Source: Primulina eburnea (lineage: Eukaryota; Streptophyta; Magnoliopsida; Lamiales; Gesneriaceae). From it: a stretch of 64,000 nt of DNA. Both the position numbers and the translations under genes were made by a program. A model generated the notes under the pieces. It did no database searches. It was not told the origin of the DNA and saw only the letters and a program-made list of their open reading frames with translations. Positions 1 through 10,600 of this stretch are shown piece by piece. The stretch lies in contig NC_133101.1 of NCBI RefSeq assembly GCF_022965805.1, positions 12,623,069 through 12,687,068 of the forward strand, written 5' to 3'. Every line of letters starts with the position of its first letter. Within the stretch, counting starts at the first letter, position 1.

Positions 1-987
1 CGTATTTTAATCATGACTATACGTTGGTTCAGTGTTGGTTCGGGTTGGTTCGGAGTCATGATTAAATACGAAGTCGTTATATGTAATTGTCGCATTTTAA
101 AACCTAATTGCATAGTTTGGTCAAGTAAAAGCTATTGCATATTTTTCATGACATATTTAGGTTGCAGCGAGCCTGGGAACGATCCAATCCAGTTGGTAAA
201 ATAGTACAGAATATTTCATTATGCCATTTAATTATATTACGTGCATAAAAATAGAAAATACTTATTTTTGAGATTTATGTGATATAGCTTGTGGTAAATT
301 CACTATCATGGGAGCATTATTTTATCTGGTCGCCAGTGACCGATCAGTTCAGTTTGGTATCACTCGATCGCCAGTGACCGATCAGTTCAGTTTGGTACCC
401 GCGGTCGCCAGTTACCAGTCAGTTCAGTTCAGTGCAGAGGCCACTTGCGTAGATCATAATCTCAACAGAAAAATTATTACAAATTATTTCAGTACAGGGC
501 TCCAAGGAGCAAACATTTTTCACTATGATTTTTCAGTTCAAGTTATGCACGTATTATAATTGCTCATGATAAGTTATTTTCACAGTATGCCTCATGACAT
601 GATATTTTATCCCATGCAAATTTTACTAGTATTTACTCGTTACCTACGATATATGCATGTTGAGTCTTTAGACTCACTAGACTTGATTGTTGTAGGTACT
701 GATGAGGTCAGGGCTGAGGGCGGGGACCAGTGAGCCAGCTTGGGTCGGCAGTAGTGGCACCCGAGGACCTCATTTACAGCACTTGCCATTTTATGCAAAC
801 ATTTTTATCAGTTGTTGAATACTTTAAATTGTTATTTAGGCAAACAATATTTTCTTCCGCTGCTATATTTTTAAACATTAAACTTTATTTATCGGTCTAT
901 TTTATCAATGAGGCAATTTAAGTTCTTTAAAAAGAAAAATTTTAATTTTTTGCAAATTTTCAAGCAAGGATTTTCTAGGCCTTCACA
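1..987 (+). mobile_element. LTR-A (Ty3/gypsy, Tekay-like) LTR, 3' part, cut by window start
   Basis: The stretch matches the last third of the solo LTR at 30073-33096 and of both LTRs of the full-length element at 43159-54058. It ends in CTTCACA at 987, after which host sequence (GTCCTCTATCTC) resumes. The next five bases, GTCCT, are one mismatch from GGCCT, which precedes the LTR start at 60125 in gene copy 3, so this is the right edge of an insertion at the same site. It contains three 38-bp tandem units starting near 328, 366 and 403. Open frames here are not supported as genes. Confidence 0.85.
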
Positions 988-2128
988 GTCCTCTATCTCC
1001 GTCAGCAGGTATGTGTTTCCAATATTTCCTTCTGCGGTGCTTCTGTGAAAATCCACTGATATGTCCTATACATAATAACTACCATGGAAGGATGTTTATT
1101 CTATTAATTGGTAGGTAAAATATGGTTGGATATTTGAATTTCCTAGTATTTTGTATTTGTTAGAGTAGGTGTCCAGCGAGCCAACTTGTGGCTTGGGTTT
1201 TATTGGCTCTAATGTAAAATGATCTTTATTTTAATAACATTTTACGGTTTTGTACAATTATGACATTTACTTTATCTGTTTACCCATGTAAGCTGCATAG
1301 ATAAAGTCCTTTGGTGCTTGTGTGCAAGTGACTTAAGTAAAAATGCTTCTAGAAAACTTTGAAAGAAAATGCTATATTGCTTGAAAACTAGGTAGTTTAC
1401 AATAAGAGTTTCACCCTATTTATATTAATCCTATTTATACTAGTATCTTTCTACAATGAAAGCGATACGTATCAACTCTCTAGGAGGTTCTAAGATCTAC
1501 ATATTCTAGTTAATTCCATTCTATACTATTCTAAATGAATATTCAATGCACAAAAGATTTCACAGAAAACTCTTAATTGTTGAAATATGGAGAATGTTTT
1601 AGAAGTGCTTGAACCTCTACAGAGCACCTATTTAGAAGTTTTTGGAATGCACAAGAAGGTTCCGGTTCGTGATATTCCGCAACATCAATGAGTTCTAATA
1701 AAAATCTATTTATGAAATATTGGTTGATCACTTTGCAAATAAAAATGCTAAAAATTCATTTTTTTTATAGTTAATTGTAATAGAATGTCATTATTGTAAA
1801 GCTTAGTTTATGTGTTTAGTTAAAAAAATTATCTTTATAGTATTGATTTTATATTGAAAATTGTGACATTGAAACAAAAAATATTGATCTTACATTGAAA
1901 ATTGTTAAGTTGAACCAAAAATTTACTAACATTAAAAAGAATGCTGCTATGATGTCGAAAAAGTTAATATATTCAGCGTCGCATCAGCAATTTAACCAAA
2001 ATAACCGAACACTGATAGTTAGTGTACAATGACCAAAATTTAACCTGTTAATAAACTAAAATTGAAAATAAACAATATTGGCTGATTAAAAAAGTTATTT
2101 TCCATAAATTTAAACACCAACACCTACT
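988..2128 (+). other. 3' flank of an upstream gene copy (copy 0); no coding exon
   Basis: This is collinear with 36461-37599, the DNA just downstream of gene copy 2. It is therefore the 3' flank of a TFIIIC-like copy whose exons lie left of the window or were lost. It includes a copia LTR-derived segment (1158-1311). I see no other gene in it. Confidence 0.75.
1158..1311 (+). repeat. Fragment of a Ty1/copia LTR 5' end
   Basis: It begins TGTTAGAGTAGGTG and runs through AGCCAACTTGTGGCTTGG to GATAAAGTCC. It matches the reverse complement of the right end of the copia solo LTR at 14553-16960. The same fragment lies at 36630-36782 behind gene copy 2, so it entered the unit before duplication. No target duplication is visible. 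Confidence 0.7.
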
Positions 2129-2352
2129 TAGAGATGACAATTTTTCCCACGGATTTGGAGACCCACGGGGAAAACTCGAAACGGGGATCGAAGCGGGGAA
2201 TCCTTGTACCCACGCAGTGTTGCCCCATTAATATTTTTGAAATGGGAACCGAACCCGAAAAAATGAAGATCGTGACAGGTATAGGGGTAGGGATGTAATT
2301 CGAAGACTAGGATGGAGATAACAAACCCAACTCCACCCCATTGTCATCCCTC
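2129..2352. mobile_element. hAT-like MITE, 224 bp
   Basis: Terminal inverted repeats are TAGAGATGACAA at the left and the complement of GAGGGATGACAA at the right. They are flanked by a perfect 8-bp target duplication CACCTACT (2121-2128 and 2353-2360). An 8-bp duplication and this terminal type fit non-autonomous hAT elements. The interior is G-rich and non-coding. Orthologous copies lie at 13353-13582 and 37600-37829, so it predates the segmental duplication. Confidence 0.8.
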
Positions 2353-3623
2353 CACCTACTACACACTTTGTCACACAAAACCCCTTGTGACACCTCTACT
2401 GCCACGTGTTGTGATTTGTGACTATATACTTTAATGTTTTTAGGAATCTATCAAAAGGAATCAACTTTTTCACAAAACCCCTTGTGACACCTCCACTGCC
2501 ACGTTTGTGTTTGTGACTGTATAATTTAATGTTTATCCGAATCTATCAAAGAATCAACTTTTTCATCTTTAAACGACTTTTTCACATATTCCAACTGATT
2601 CATTCGTGTAAGCACAAAAAATCTCCACACGCGTGCAAAAGTATCCCAATGATTTAACTTTATCTTTACACTTAAACTAGCCGACATACACATGGTCTTT
2701 ATTTAATATAATATATAAATAATTTAGCTCATAAATCATATGTATACTATATACTGATAATATATATTTTTTTCCAAATATTTAGTTTTTTTATGATTTT
2801 TTTCAAAAAAAATATTTTTAAGACTTGATTCATTAATGATTTGCAACATTATTAGTTCAGGAAAAGGTAGACAAAAATTTGACAAAAGTTGAAATCATTC
2901 ATGAATCCACGGAATGAACTCTTCATATCAATATATGATGGGGTAAAAGTAAAAAAAAAAACATTTGTTTTATACTTTTGTATGACAAGTCTTACACCTT
3001 AATTTCGTCGGAAAAAAAACTATTATCCAATTTTGATTAAAAAATAAGGTATACATTGGTCACTCTATTTCGAGACATATATGTGATGTTATAGGTCACG
3101 TTTCATTGATATGTGCATAGAGATATTCAATCATACAGATGTGTGATCATATGATGAGTCACTGGACAACCTTCCATCGGACTTTCCAATTGGTTATTAT
3201 TTATCGAGTAGATTAGTCTGCAGTTAAGGTTTTATATCATTAGTATTTTGATCCGAGACAACATAGATGATCTACGTACTAGTGCTAGATTTTGACTCAT
3301 TTATCGACTCCACGAGGGTCATCAGATGGCGAGGTTCAGTATGGTATCGACATACATAGGAGCAAATGCATTGTGGTTGATGATATGTATAAGCTAGAAA
3401 CCGTATATAGGATCTGCTCGGATGGTATATTTTGTCGATTAATTTTCCGAAGACAGAATTATATATTCATTAATAGGTTGTGTGAAGGCCACAAAAATTT
3501 ATAAATACTACAGCCCAAGAACTCGAAATTTTGGGCACATCCAATAAGTTTGAACCCATTCAATGACTTGATGACAACCTATAATGACAAATCTCAAAAA
3601 TTAAGCCATGTCTGTATTCATAT
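2353..3623. repeat. Duplicated spacer with ~100-bp internal tandem duplication
   Basis: This non-coding spacer recurs at 22487-23750 and 37830-39103. Positions about 2373-2470 and 2471-2570 are two diverged copies of one unit (both contain CACAAAACCCCTTGTGACA and CTGCCACGT). A 70-codon open frame at 3292-3504 is kept in all three copies, but the copies are too similar for that to show coding constraint. I recognise no gene. Confidence 0.6.
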
Positions 3624-5240
3624 TGTAAAACCCAATTGATGGCTACATTATAGCGTTAAATAAGCTGCTTAAAAGCCTTAAAACGTTCACTAAGGCATCC
3701 GCTCAACTTCTCTATTCCCAACTATAAGTAAGATCCAAACTATAAGTAAGAGATCAAACCAAGATAAAAGAACACCGAAAACCTCACAAAAATTCATGAA
3801 GAAAAACTGCCAAATTCGAGGCTTTTAGCAGCTGATTTCGTGGCATTATTCTATCCATTTTCGAGTAAAATTTCTAGTAGCAACCAAATACTATATTTGA
3901 ACTACAATCTAGCAACTCATATTCACGTTTGGAATCAAGAAAGACCAAAGTAATTGGGCTTATGTATTTAAAAAGTATATACACGTATGATATTCTATAC
4001 ACGTATGATATTCTATGTTCCATTTTTGAACAATTTCGTTTGAGCATGATTTATTCGTTTATGTCTTGTCTAAGCTTTATATGTTCCAAACATTGATATA
4101 ATTCAATAAAAATTTGGAAAGTTATTATAAGATATGACCGCTATATGGTAGGATTATAAATGTTATATGACCTCTATATGATGAGATTATAATCATTGTA
4201 TGGCCTCGTCACTTGAGTATTAACATATAGGGGACATATATTAGTAAAATCGTGGAAATTTGATGAAATTTCAATGCTTCATGTTCATGATATGATTATG
4301 ATACGTTATGTCTTCCGTTAAGAAATGTTACGTTTAGAAAAAATATATGTATTTGTTATATATATCCGAACAATCCCCACTTGCTGAGTGTTTCCCAATT
4401 AGGTCACCATCACCTCTCTCCCTATACAATACCAACAAACAAGTTGATGGACAAATCATGAGACGTCTGGAGCTGGTGAAGAAGCCAATTTCCAAGAAAG
4501 ATTATTTTCATATTTCAATTGTCATTTTACGTTTTAAGTTTTACTCTTCTGCTCTATTTGATTTCTTTCATGTTGTAAAGACAATGACGGATTATTTTAT
4601 AAACTGGTTTGGTTATATATTGTATTACGAGCATGTTATTTTAAAATTATTTGATTGTTAAAAAACGAATGTGTCTGTACACCTAGGTCTCAGGACATGA
4701 CATTTAAATGATATTAGAGCCAGCATGATCATAATTTTACTGAGATCCTAATATACAAAACGTGATAAGATGTCAAATTTTGCCAAAGGACCAGTGCATT
4801 CATATCCTTGACAATTATTTTCGAGGTAGTAAATTAACCATCAATCAACGACCTAAAATCTAATTTATAGGCGCAATCAGAGTCTCATCAGATTTGACAT
4901 CCTCTATTTTGGGTAACAAGCTTACTTTTTGGTCTATTTATGCTCATCAATGATGCATTTAAGGGATAGAATCGTGACTAAAAACTTTTCTTCCTCACAT
5001 ATAAGTAACCCTCCCATTTTGCACAAAGAAGATCACACCGATTTAAGCATAAATTCTCTAAAATCTCGAGCATGTTGCAACCATTTTCGAACATAATTTT
5101 GACAAAGTTTGAGCAAGAAATGGCGACCCAATCTAAGACCATGAGTAACCTCGAACTCGAGATTTAGCAACTTAGAGGGACCTTCACTAGTTTTTTTAGA
5201 AGTTACTATTCTAATAAAAAAATTTACCCGCTTATGTGTT
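3624..5240 (+). mobile_element. Degenerate Ty3/gypsy remnant: 1079-bp LTR, PBS relic, internal fragment
   Basis: An LTR runs from TGTAAAACCCAATTG (3624) to CAGGACATGACA (4702). It is followed at 4709 by TGATATTAGAGCC, two mismatches from the primer-binding sequence complementary to initiator tRNA-Met. The internal region is about 0.5 kb and ends at a deletion that fuses it to the CACTA-like block. Sister copies at 23751 and 39104 keep a protease relic and the end of a 3' LTR, both lost here. No target duplication was found. Confidence 0.65.
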
Positions 5241-5264
5241 GTTTGATTGTGGTGACACACATTC

Positions 5265-5895
5265 AAGAAAAACCGTCGCTATAATAGCGACGGTATTTCA
5301 TAAACTGTCGGTAATATTGCGACTGTTTGATAAACCCGTCGTTATTTTGTAGCGACGGTTTTAGGAAACCGTCTCTTAATTTGACAAGCGACGGTTTTAT
5401 TAAAAACTGTCGCTATTATAGCGACGGTTTAAGGAAAACCATCGCTATAATAGCGACGGTTTTAATAAAACAGTCGCCGATCTAGATCGGCGACGGTTTT
5501 TACCAAAACTGTCGCTATTATCGCGACAGTTTTGGTTGAAACGTTGCTATATAGCGAAAATGTTAGTACAAAATTAAAAAATCGAAACTTCGAAAAATTG
5601 ATAGAGTTTAACTACTACTAGAGATAGACGAAAAATCGTTTAAGATCTTCCAGCGTTACGTGGAGCTGCATATCTTCGCGCAAATCAGGTTTTAATTTTT
5701 TTTTCCCCGAAAATTTACTACATAATTTTAATTTTTGCGTAGTATTTTTTTTTATGCATTTTATGGTTACAAACCGTCGCTTCTTAAACGGCGGTTTTTT
5801 TTAAAAAATCGCCGTTTAATATAGCGACGGCTTTTTCAATTCCGTCGCTTAATATGGCGACGACTTTTTCAATACCATCGCGAACCTTTGGATGT
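5265..5895. mobile_element. CACTA-like derivative, GCGACGG palindromic subterminal arrays (copy 1)
   Basis: Dozens of direct and inverted GCGACGGTTTT / AAAACCGTCGC motifs form short hairpin-prone palindromes in two blocks (about 5270-5560 and 5770-5885), separated by AT-rich DNA. Sister copies carry CACTACAAAAAAACGG (62132) or CAATACAAAAAAACGG (41360) at the left edge, typical of CACTA/En-Spm ends. Here the left end is deleted and joined to the gypsy remnant. No transposase is present. Confidence 0.65.
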
Positions 5896-6288
5896 TCAAT
5901 TTTAAATTTTAATTTTGTTCAAATAAAATATTTTGAATTTTTATAATCATAATTTAAATTTTCAAAAATAGCTATTATAAATAGATAAATATAAGTTTTC
6001 AATAGTTCAACTTTTAGAAATAGCTACAATATCATCAATCATCACACTTTAAAGAAAGAAAGAAAGACATTTATCTTGTGAGGCCCGGGGCCGAAGAGGG
6101 CGGGGGGTGATCACCGGTGCCATCAGTTGCACGGACATTGAGCGGCTCCTAGCAGGCTTCTAGGTGGAGGAAACATGAATTAACCGATCCCACACGGGAA
6201 TGAGAGGGATTCTGAGACTGTTCAATGTAATGGACTGTACAGTTGAAGAGGGCATAAAAGATTTGATTGGTACTACTCATATCACGAA

Positions 6289-6399
6289 GGTGCATCTTCT
6301 TTTCGGTAGCTCATCACATAAGAACTCCAAAGTTAAGCGTGCTTGACTTGAGGCAATTTTGGGATGGGTGACCTCCTGAGAAGTTTCCTAGGGTGCGTG
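6289..6399 (+). ncRNA. 5S rRNA-like domain in the 5' LTR of Cassandra
   Basis: It contains AGAACTCCAAAGTTAAGCG, TGCTTG and GGATGGGTGACCTCCTG, which line up with box A, the intermediate element and box C of plant 5S rRNA. The middle diverges from true 5S and the start is degenerate, so this is a retrotransposon-borne derivative rather than a ribosomal gene. It could act as an internal RNA polymerase III promoter. Confidence 0.85.
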
Positions 6400-6756
6400 T
6401 GAGTGAGGACATAAGCACGCTGGAAAGACTCGTCTTGGTACAGTGAGGACAGTCGTCAAATCTGGGGCGTTACAGTTGGTATCAGAGCCGACCTCTCCTA
6501 CTACGGTGTGGTTCGGGGACGAACCATGCGGAAGCTGGTGGGCATGTGAAACTCGGGGCCGAAGAGGGCGGGGGGTGATCGCCGGTGCCATCAGTTGCAC
6601 GGACAATGAGCGGCTCCTGGCAGGCTTCTAGGTGGAGGGAACATGTATGAACCGATCCCACACGGGAACGAGAGGGATTCTGAGACTGTTCAATGTAATG
6701 GACTGTACAGTTGAAGAGGCCTTAAAATATTTGATTGGTACTATTCATATCACAAA

Positions 6757-6867
6757 GGTGCATCTTCTTTTCGGTAGCTCATCACATAAGAACTCCAAAG
6801 TTAAGCGTGCTTGACTTGGGGCAATTTTGAGATGGATGACCTCCTGGGAAGTTTCCTAGGGTGCGTG
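6757..6867 (+). ncRNA. 5S rRNA-like domain in the 3' LTR of Cassandra
   Basis: This is the second copy of the 5S-derived block, with the same AAGTTAAGCGTGCTTG segment and GATGACCTCCTGGGAAG. Box C differs from the 5' LTR copy by a few bases (GGATGACC here, GGGTGACC there), showing LTR divergence since insertion. Confidence 0.85.
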
Positions 6868-6947
6868 TAAGTGAGGACATAAGCACGCTGGAAAGACTCA
6901 TCTTGGTACAGTGAGGACAGTCGTCAAATCTGGGGCGTTACATATCT

Positions 6948-7674
6948 TTTATGTTTATCCAACTTGGGTATTTGGTAAGAGTAAATTCACTCGCATCCAA
7001 GATTTCTTGCTCGAGGTTTTTAACCTTTTCCAAAAACATCATGAAGATCAATAAATACTTGTGAAGATTGAACGGGATAATGGTCAATTTTTTTTTAGCT
7101 TTATAAAATGTGCCACCAATACCAATCATCAAACTTTCATAATATCAATTATATGACATAAAATAAAATAATATTTATATAATTAAAAATATTATATATT
7201 TATAAAATTGGTTCGGTTAGGATTTTTAACCAAAACTTTGAACAAAACCAATTTTTTTGATATGATTAATTTTAAAACCAATATAAATCGATCGACTAAA
7301 AACCAAACCAACTATTTGATTTAGCTTTGGTTTCTACTCACCCCTAAATTGGGTAATGCATGAGATTGACTAATGTTTCAACTTCATTTCTTCAATGCTT
7401 GTTGCTTCCTCAATATCCATTGTTTTTGCCCTTTAAGCGAGAAATCCCTAAATCCACATAAAAATAAATATTTTTTATTTTTTCTAATAATATAAAATAG
7501 AAGATTTTTTTAGTCTTCTAGTCTAGTCTAGCAAATACAAATATATGTAGGTTATATGGTGTAATTCGATTTGGACTATTCGAGCTGTTTCACAAATTAG
7601 GTCGAAGCATCGAATCCGCTTCGCTCCAAAATAATAAAAAGCCGATCTGCTTTCTGTTTCAATTCTCTTCAACA
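6948..7674 (+). promoter_or_regulatory. Upstream region of gene copy 1
   Basis: This AT-rich DNA is shared, with small changes, with 26810-27530, 42600-43158 plus 54064-54218, and 62749-63348. It ends in a pyrimidine-rich leader (TTTCAATTCTCTTCAACA) just before the ATG. Any promoter must lie here, but I can assign no individual element. Confidence 0.45.
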
Positions 7675-10600
7675 ATGTCTTCCCGCTTCCAAGCAGCGGT
7701 GCTCGTATCAGCGCCTTGTTATCCGAACGCTATTGCTTGGTCCGAAGAGAATCTGGTGGCGGTCGCTTCTGGTAGCCTCGTTACGATCCTGGTAATTGTT
7801 AACTTTTCAAAGTTTGCTGATTTTAGTATTGAATTGCTTTGATGCAATTTTACTGGTACAATGTATATCATTTGAGTCTCAACATTGAAATTGCTCAAGT
7901 TCAGAAGTATCCTGGCATTCAATCTGTTCTAGCTGAATTTTTAGTTGATCAAGAATTTTGGGCTGTCAAGTGATTCTGTTAGTGTGAGGATTATGCAGAT
8001 GACATTATTAACCATGCACTGACATGAACAAGAATCAATGACCACTGATTCTGAGTCCAGTATTCTGTGATCCACCTGATGGGATCTGATCCCATGACTT
8101 AGGAAAGACAACTACTAAATCAATTGATTGCATATAATGTAATAATATTTCTGACTAGCTTGCTTATTTTTTAGCCGAAGATTTTTGCATTGTTATTGAA
8201 TTTTAAACGCCAAATTTATGCTTACATTTTAATCTACCTGATCTTCATAACTGTTCTGGAAGCTGTTTTATGTTGGAGTTCAATACAGGGTCTAAATTGA
8301 ATTTGATAGAGAATCTTATAGTAGTTGGTCTATATAATTCATATTACCTTACTTTTTATTTGTTATTCCAAATTATGATTTAATTTTATACTGTTTGATT
8401 TAGCCTTCGAATCACTGGTATATGCTTGTTGTTCACTTGGTTAGAATCCTGCTAAACCTTCTGGAGCTGGATGTCGAGGTGTAATTTCTGTTCTCCCAAG
8501 CAAGCCTTTTTCCATTGGTGTCATAAATGCTGGAGGTACGTAGAATCATATTAAAAAATGAATTTCATAGTTTTGAATGAGCTCATTGTATGTATGTATG
8601 TATGTACACAATTTGGATGCCATTTGGATTTCTGGGTTTGTGGTTTTACAGTGCAAATGAAAATTAATTTTTAGTTGAGGTTTCAAGTACTTTTTATTTT
8701 CTCAGTTCACTGCATTTGATTTTGTCACAGGGATAGATTTTCTCTCTGAGTGCTTGTTGCCAATGCATGTGTCGCAGGATACACGGCCATGTGTTAGGTC
8801 TATTTCCTGGTCTCCTGCAGGTCTTGCTAGCAATGCTGGGTACTGATACCATTACCCCTGATCGAAGTTTTGTTTGAGTATGCAACGCAAGTTGCCTCCC
8901 TGAATTATCTCTACATTTTGCTATGAATCGTGCAGTTGTTTGCTTGCTGTTTGCACCACTGGGGGACGCGTCAAATTTTACCGCTTTCCCTTCAGTGATT
9001 TTTCGGCTGAATGAATTGAGGTATTAATTATTTTATAAATGAAGCTTTCAGGAAGTAGTGGTGGCAGGACCAGAATTATGGTTCGAGCTTGATGTCTCTT
9101 CACTCTAATAATCTTCCCTAACCAAAAAAAATGGTTAAAATTTTAGCAATGGAATTGTTACAATTCTTGTGTCTATAGATGCTCTTAATTATGTTCTTAC
9201 TGTTGGTTCTGTGTTGGCTATGAGCCCATGAGTTGATTCATATTTGTGCTAATGTGTAAATTTGTTGTGTTAGTACTGGAGGCTTTGTTTATGTTTGGAG
9301 AGGCAATACCTAATCAACATTTCTTTCAAAAAGAATTTCATAGCCCTTCAAGTTTGTTGTATTTACGGTTTTGTTGCTTATGCATAATAAATGTCATGAA
9401 TTTGGAATCTAGTTTGTTATCCGTGATTCCTAAATTTAATATTTGTTTTTCACACATTTGCTAAAGTTATAATCTGAAATTTTCTAGGTTATGTACATAT
9501 CAGAGATGATGTATAATTATCTTTCCAAGATCAATTTCGGAGAGTCTCAAATTATATCTTCAGAAAGTGTAGATGTGAGTTGGTTATATCATTCGACTTT
9601 TTGCTTAGTAGCGTTTCTTGCATACCCCCATATACCTTTCTAGATGAAATATTCTTGATGACAACAATTAATGATATGAATTCCAACTATTCTTGGGGTT
9701 TTTTCTTTATACAGGTGATAGGGAGTCGAGATAATGCAGAATCTGAATGCCCTAATGAGCCACCTGTATCTAGTTTAAGAAAGGAAAGAAAACGAAGGAG
9801 ACAGAATGAAACTAATGTACTGCACACTGCATTCACTATCTGATTTAGTTTTATTATTTTATTCCATGACATGAACCTCCATACTTACTAAATCAGCTTC
9901 AATGTAGCTACATGATCTGCTTTCAATTTGAAAAGTTGTGCATTTGATATATGCCATTACATTAAATGTGTAGCTATTTTTATTAGGTTGCTGCAAAAAA
10001 ACTTGACAATGTAAAAGAAAACAATACATGGGAAATTATTCCCATATCTGTTTCTGAAGGGACACCTCTGAAGATCAAAGAATGCAATGTTCAACTAATA
10101 ACGGCACAAAAATATGCTTCTCGCAATGCAATGCTGTCACCCTTTATTGTGGCTTGGTCACCGATTCTGAGGACATCTGAAGATTGGGTTTCTATTCCTC
10201 ATAACTCCTCGGGCTGCTGCTCTATTCTTGCTACTGGATTGAAATGTGGTCTGATTTCATTCTGGAGAATTGATACACCAGAGAGTTATTCCATTATTAC
10301 CCCAGAACTCCCATGTAAAGCATCAAATGGTGGCTTTCTCAAGGCACATGATACATTCATCACATCTATTTTTTGGGCTTTATATGGCTCTGAAATTTCA
10401 AAACCTCAACTTCTTTTAGCGACGAGAAGTTCTAATGGGAGGTGAGTAACTAATTAACCTTTTTCTGTTTTCGAAGCCAAAATTCTAGCACATTTGCTTG
10501 ACATGGGTTAGAACTACTGAATTATACACACACATACATATAAGGTTTACCTTTTATTTGATTATAACATTTAATTTTGTGACTTTCCTCTTTTTTTTTT

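Larger units (their letters stand above)
6077..6942 (+). mobile_element. Cassandra-type TRIM retrotransposon, complete, 866 bp
   Basis: Two 398-bp terminal repeats (6077-6474 and 6545-6942), both beginning TGTGA and ending GGGGCGTTACA, flank a 70-bp interior. The interior opens with a primer-binding site TGGTATCAGAGCC (6477-6489). A perfect 5-bp target duplication TATCT lies at 6072-6076 and 6943-6947. Each LTR carries a 5S rRNA-like block, the hallmark of the Cassandra family of terminal-repeat retrotransposons in miniature. It has no coding capacity and would depend on enzymes from other elements. Gene copies 2 and 3 lack it, so it inserted after duplication or was never in their lineage. 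Confidence 0.93.

Noticed and set aside
3292..3504. 70-codon frame kept open at 3292, 23419 and 38772
   Set aside because: The copies are too similar to distinguish constraint from recent duplication. There is no known domain and no splice or promoter context.
4347..4661. 104-codon frame repeated near 24475, 39833 and 60578
   Set aside because: It lies within the degenerate gypsy LTR and the copies are recent duplicates. It is shortened by a frameshift at 24475-24705 and has no family resemblance.
5265..5895. CRISPR-like or satellite array
   Set aside because: Motif spacing is irregular, units alternate in orientation, and the edge carries a CACTA terminus. It is a transposon subterminal region.
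6289..6399. A functional 5S rRNA gene
   Set aside because: The internal boxes match 5S, but the rest diverges and the block sits inside an LTR with a PBS and target duplication, so it is Cassandra.
6443..6631. Overlapping open frames at 6388-6631 on both strands
   Set aside because: They span the PBS and LTR of the Cassandra element, which is non-coding.
8588..8607. TATG microsatellite in intron 2 that varies between copies
   Set aside because: It is an ordinary short tandem repeat with no sign of function.
9246..9464. 72-codon frame in intron 4 of copy 1, repeated at 29092
   Set aside because: It lies within an intron of the reconstructed exon model and is absent as a frame in copy 3.
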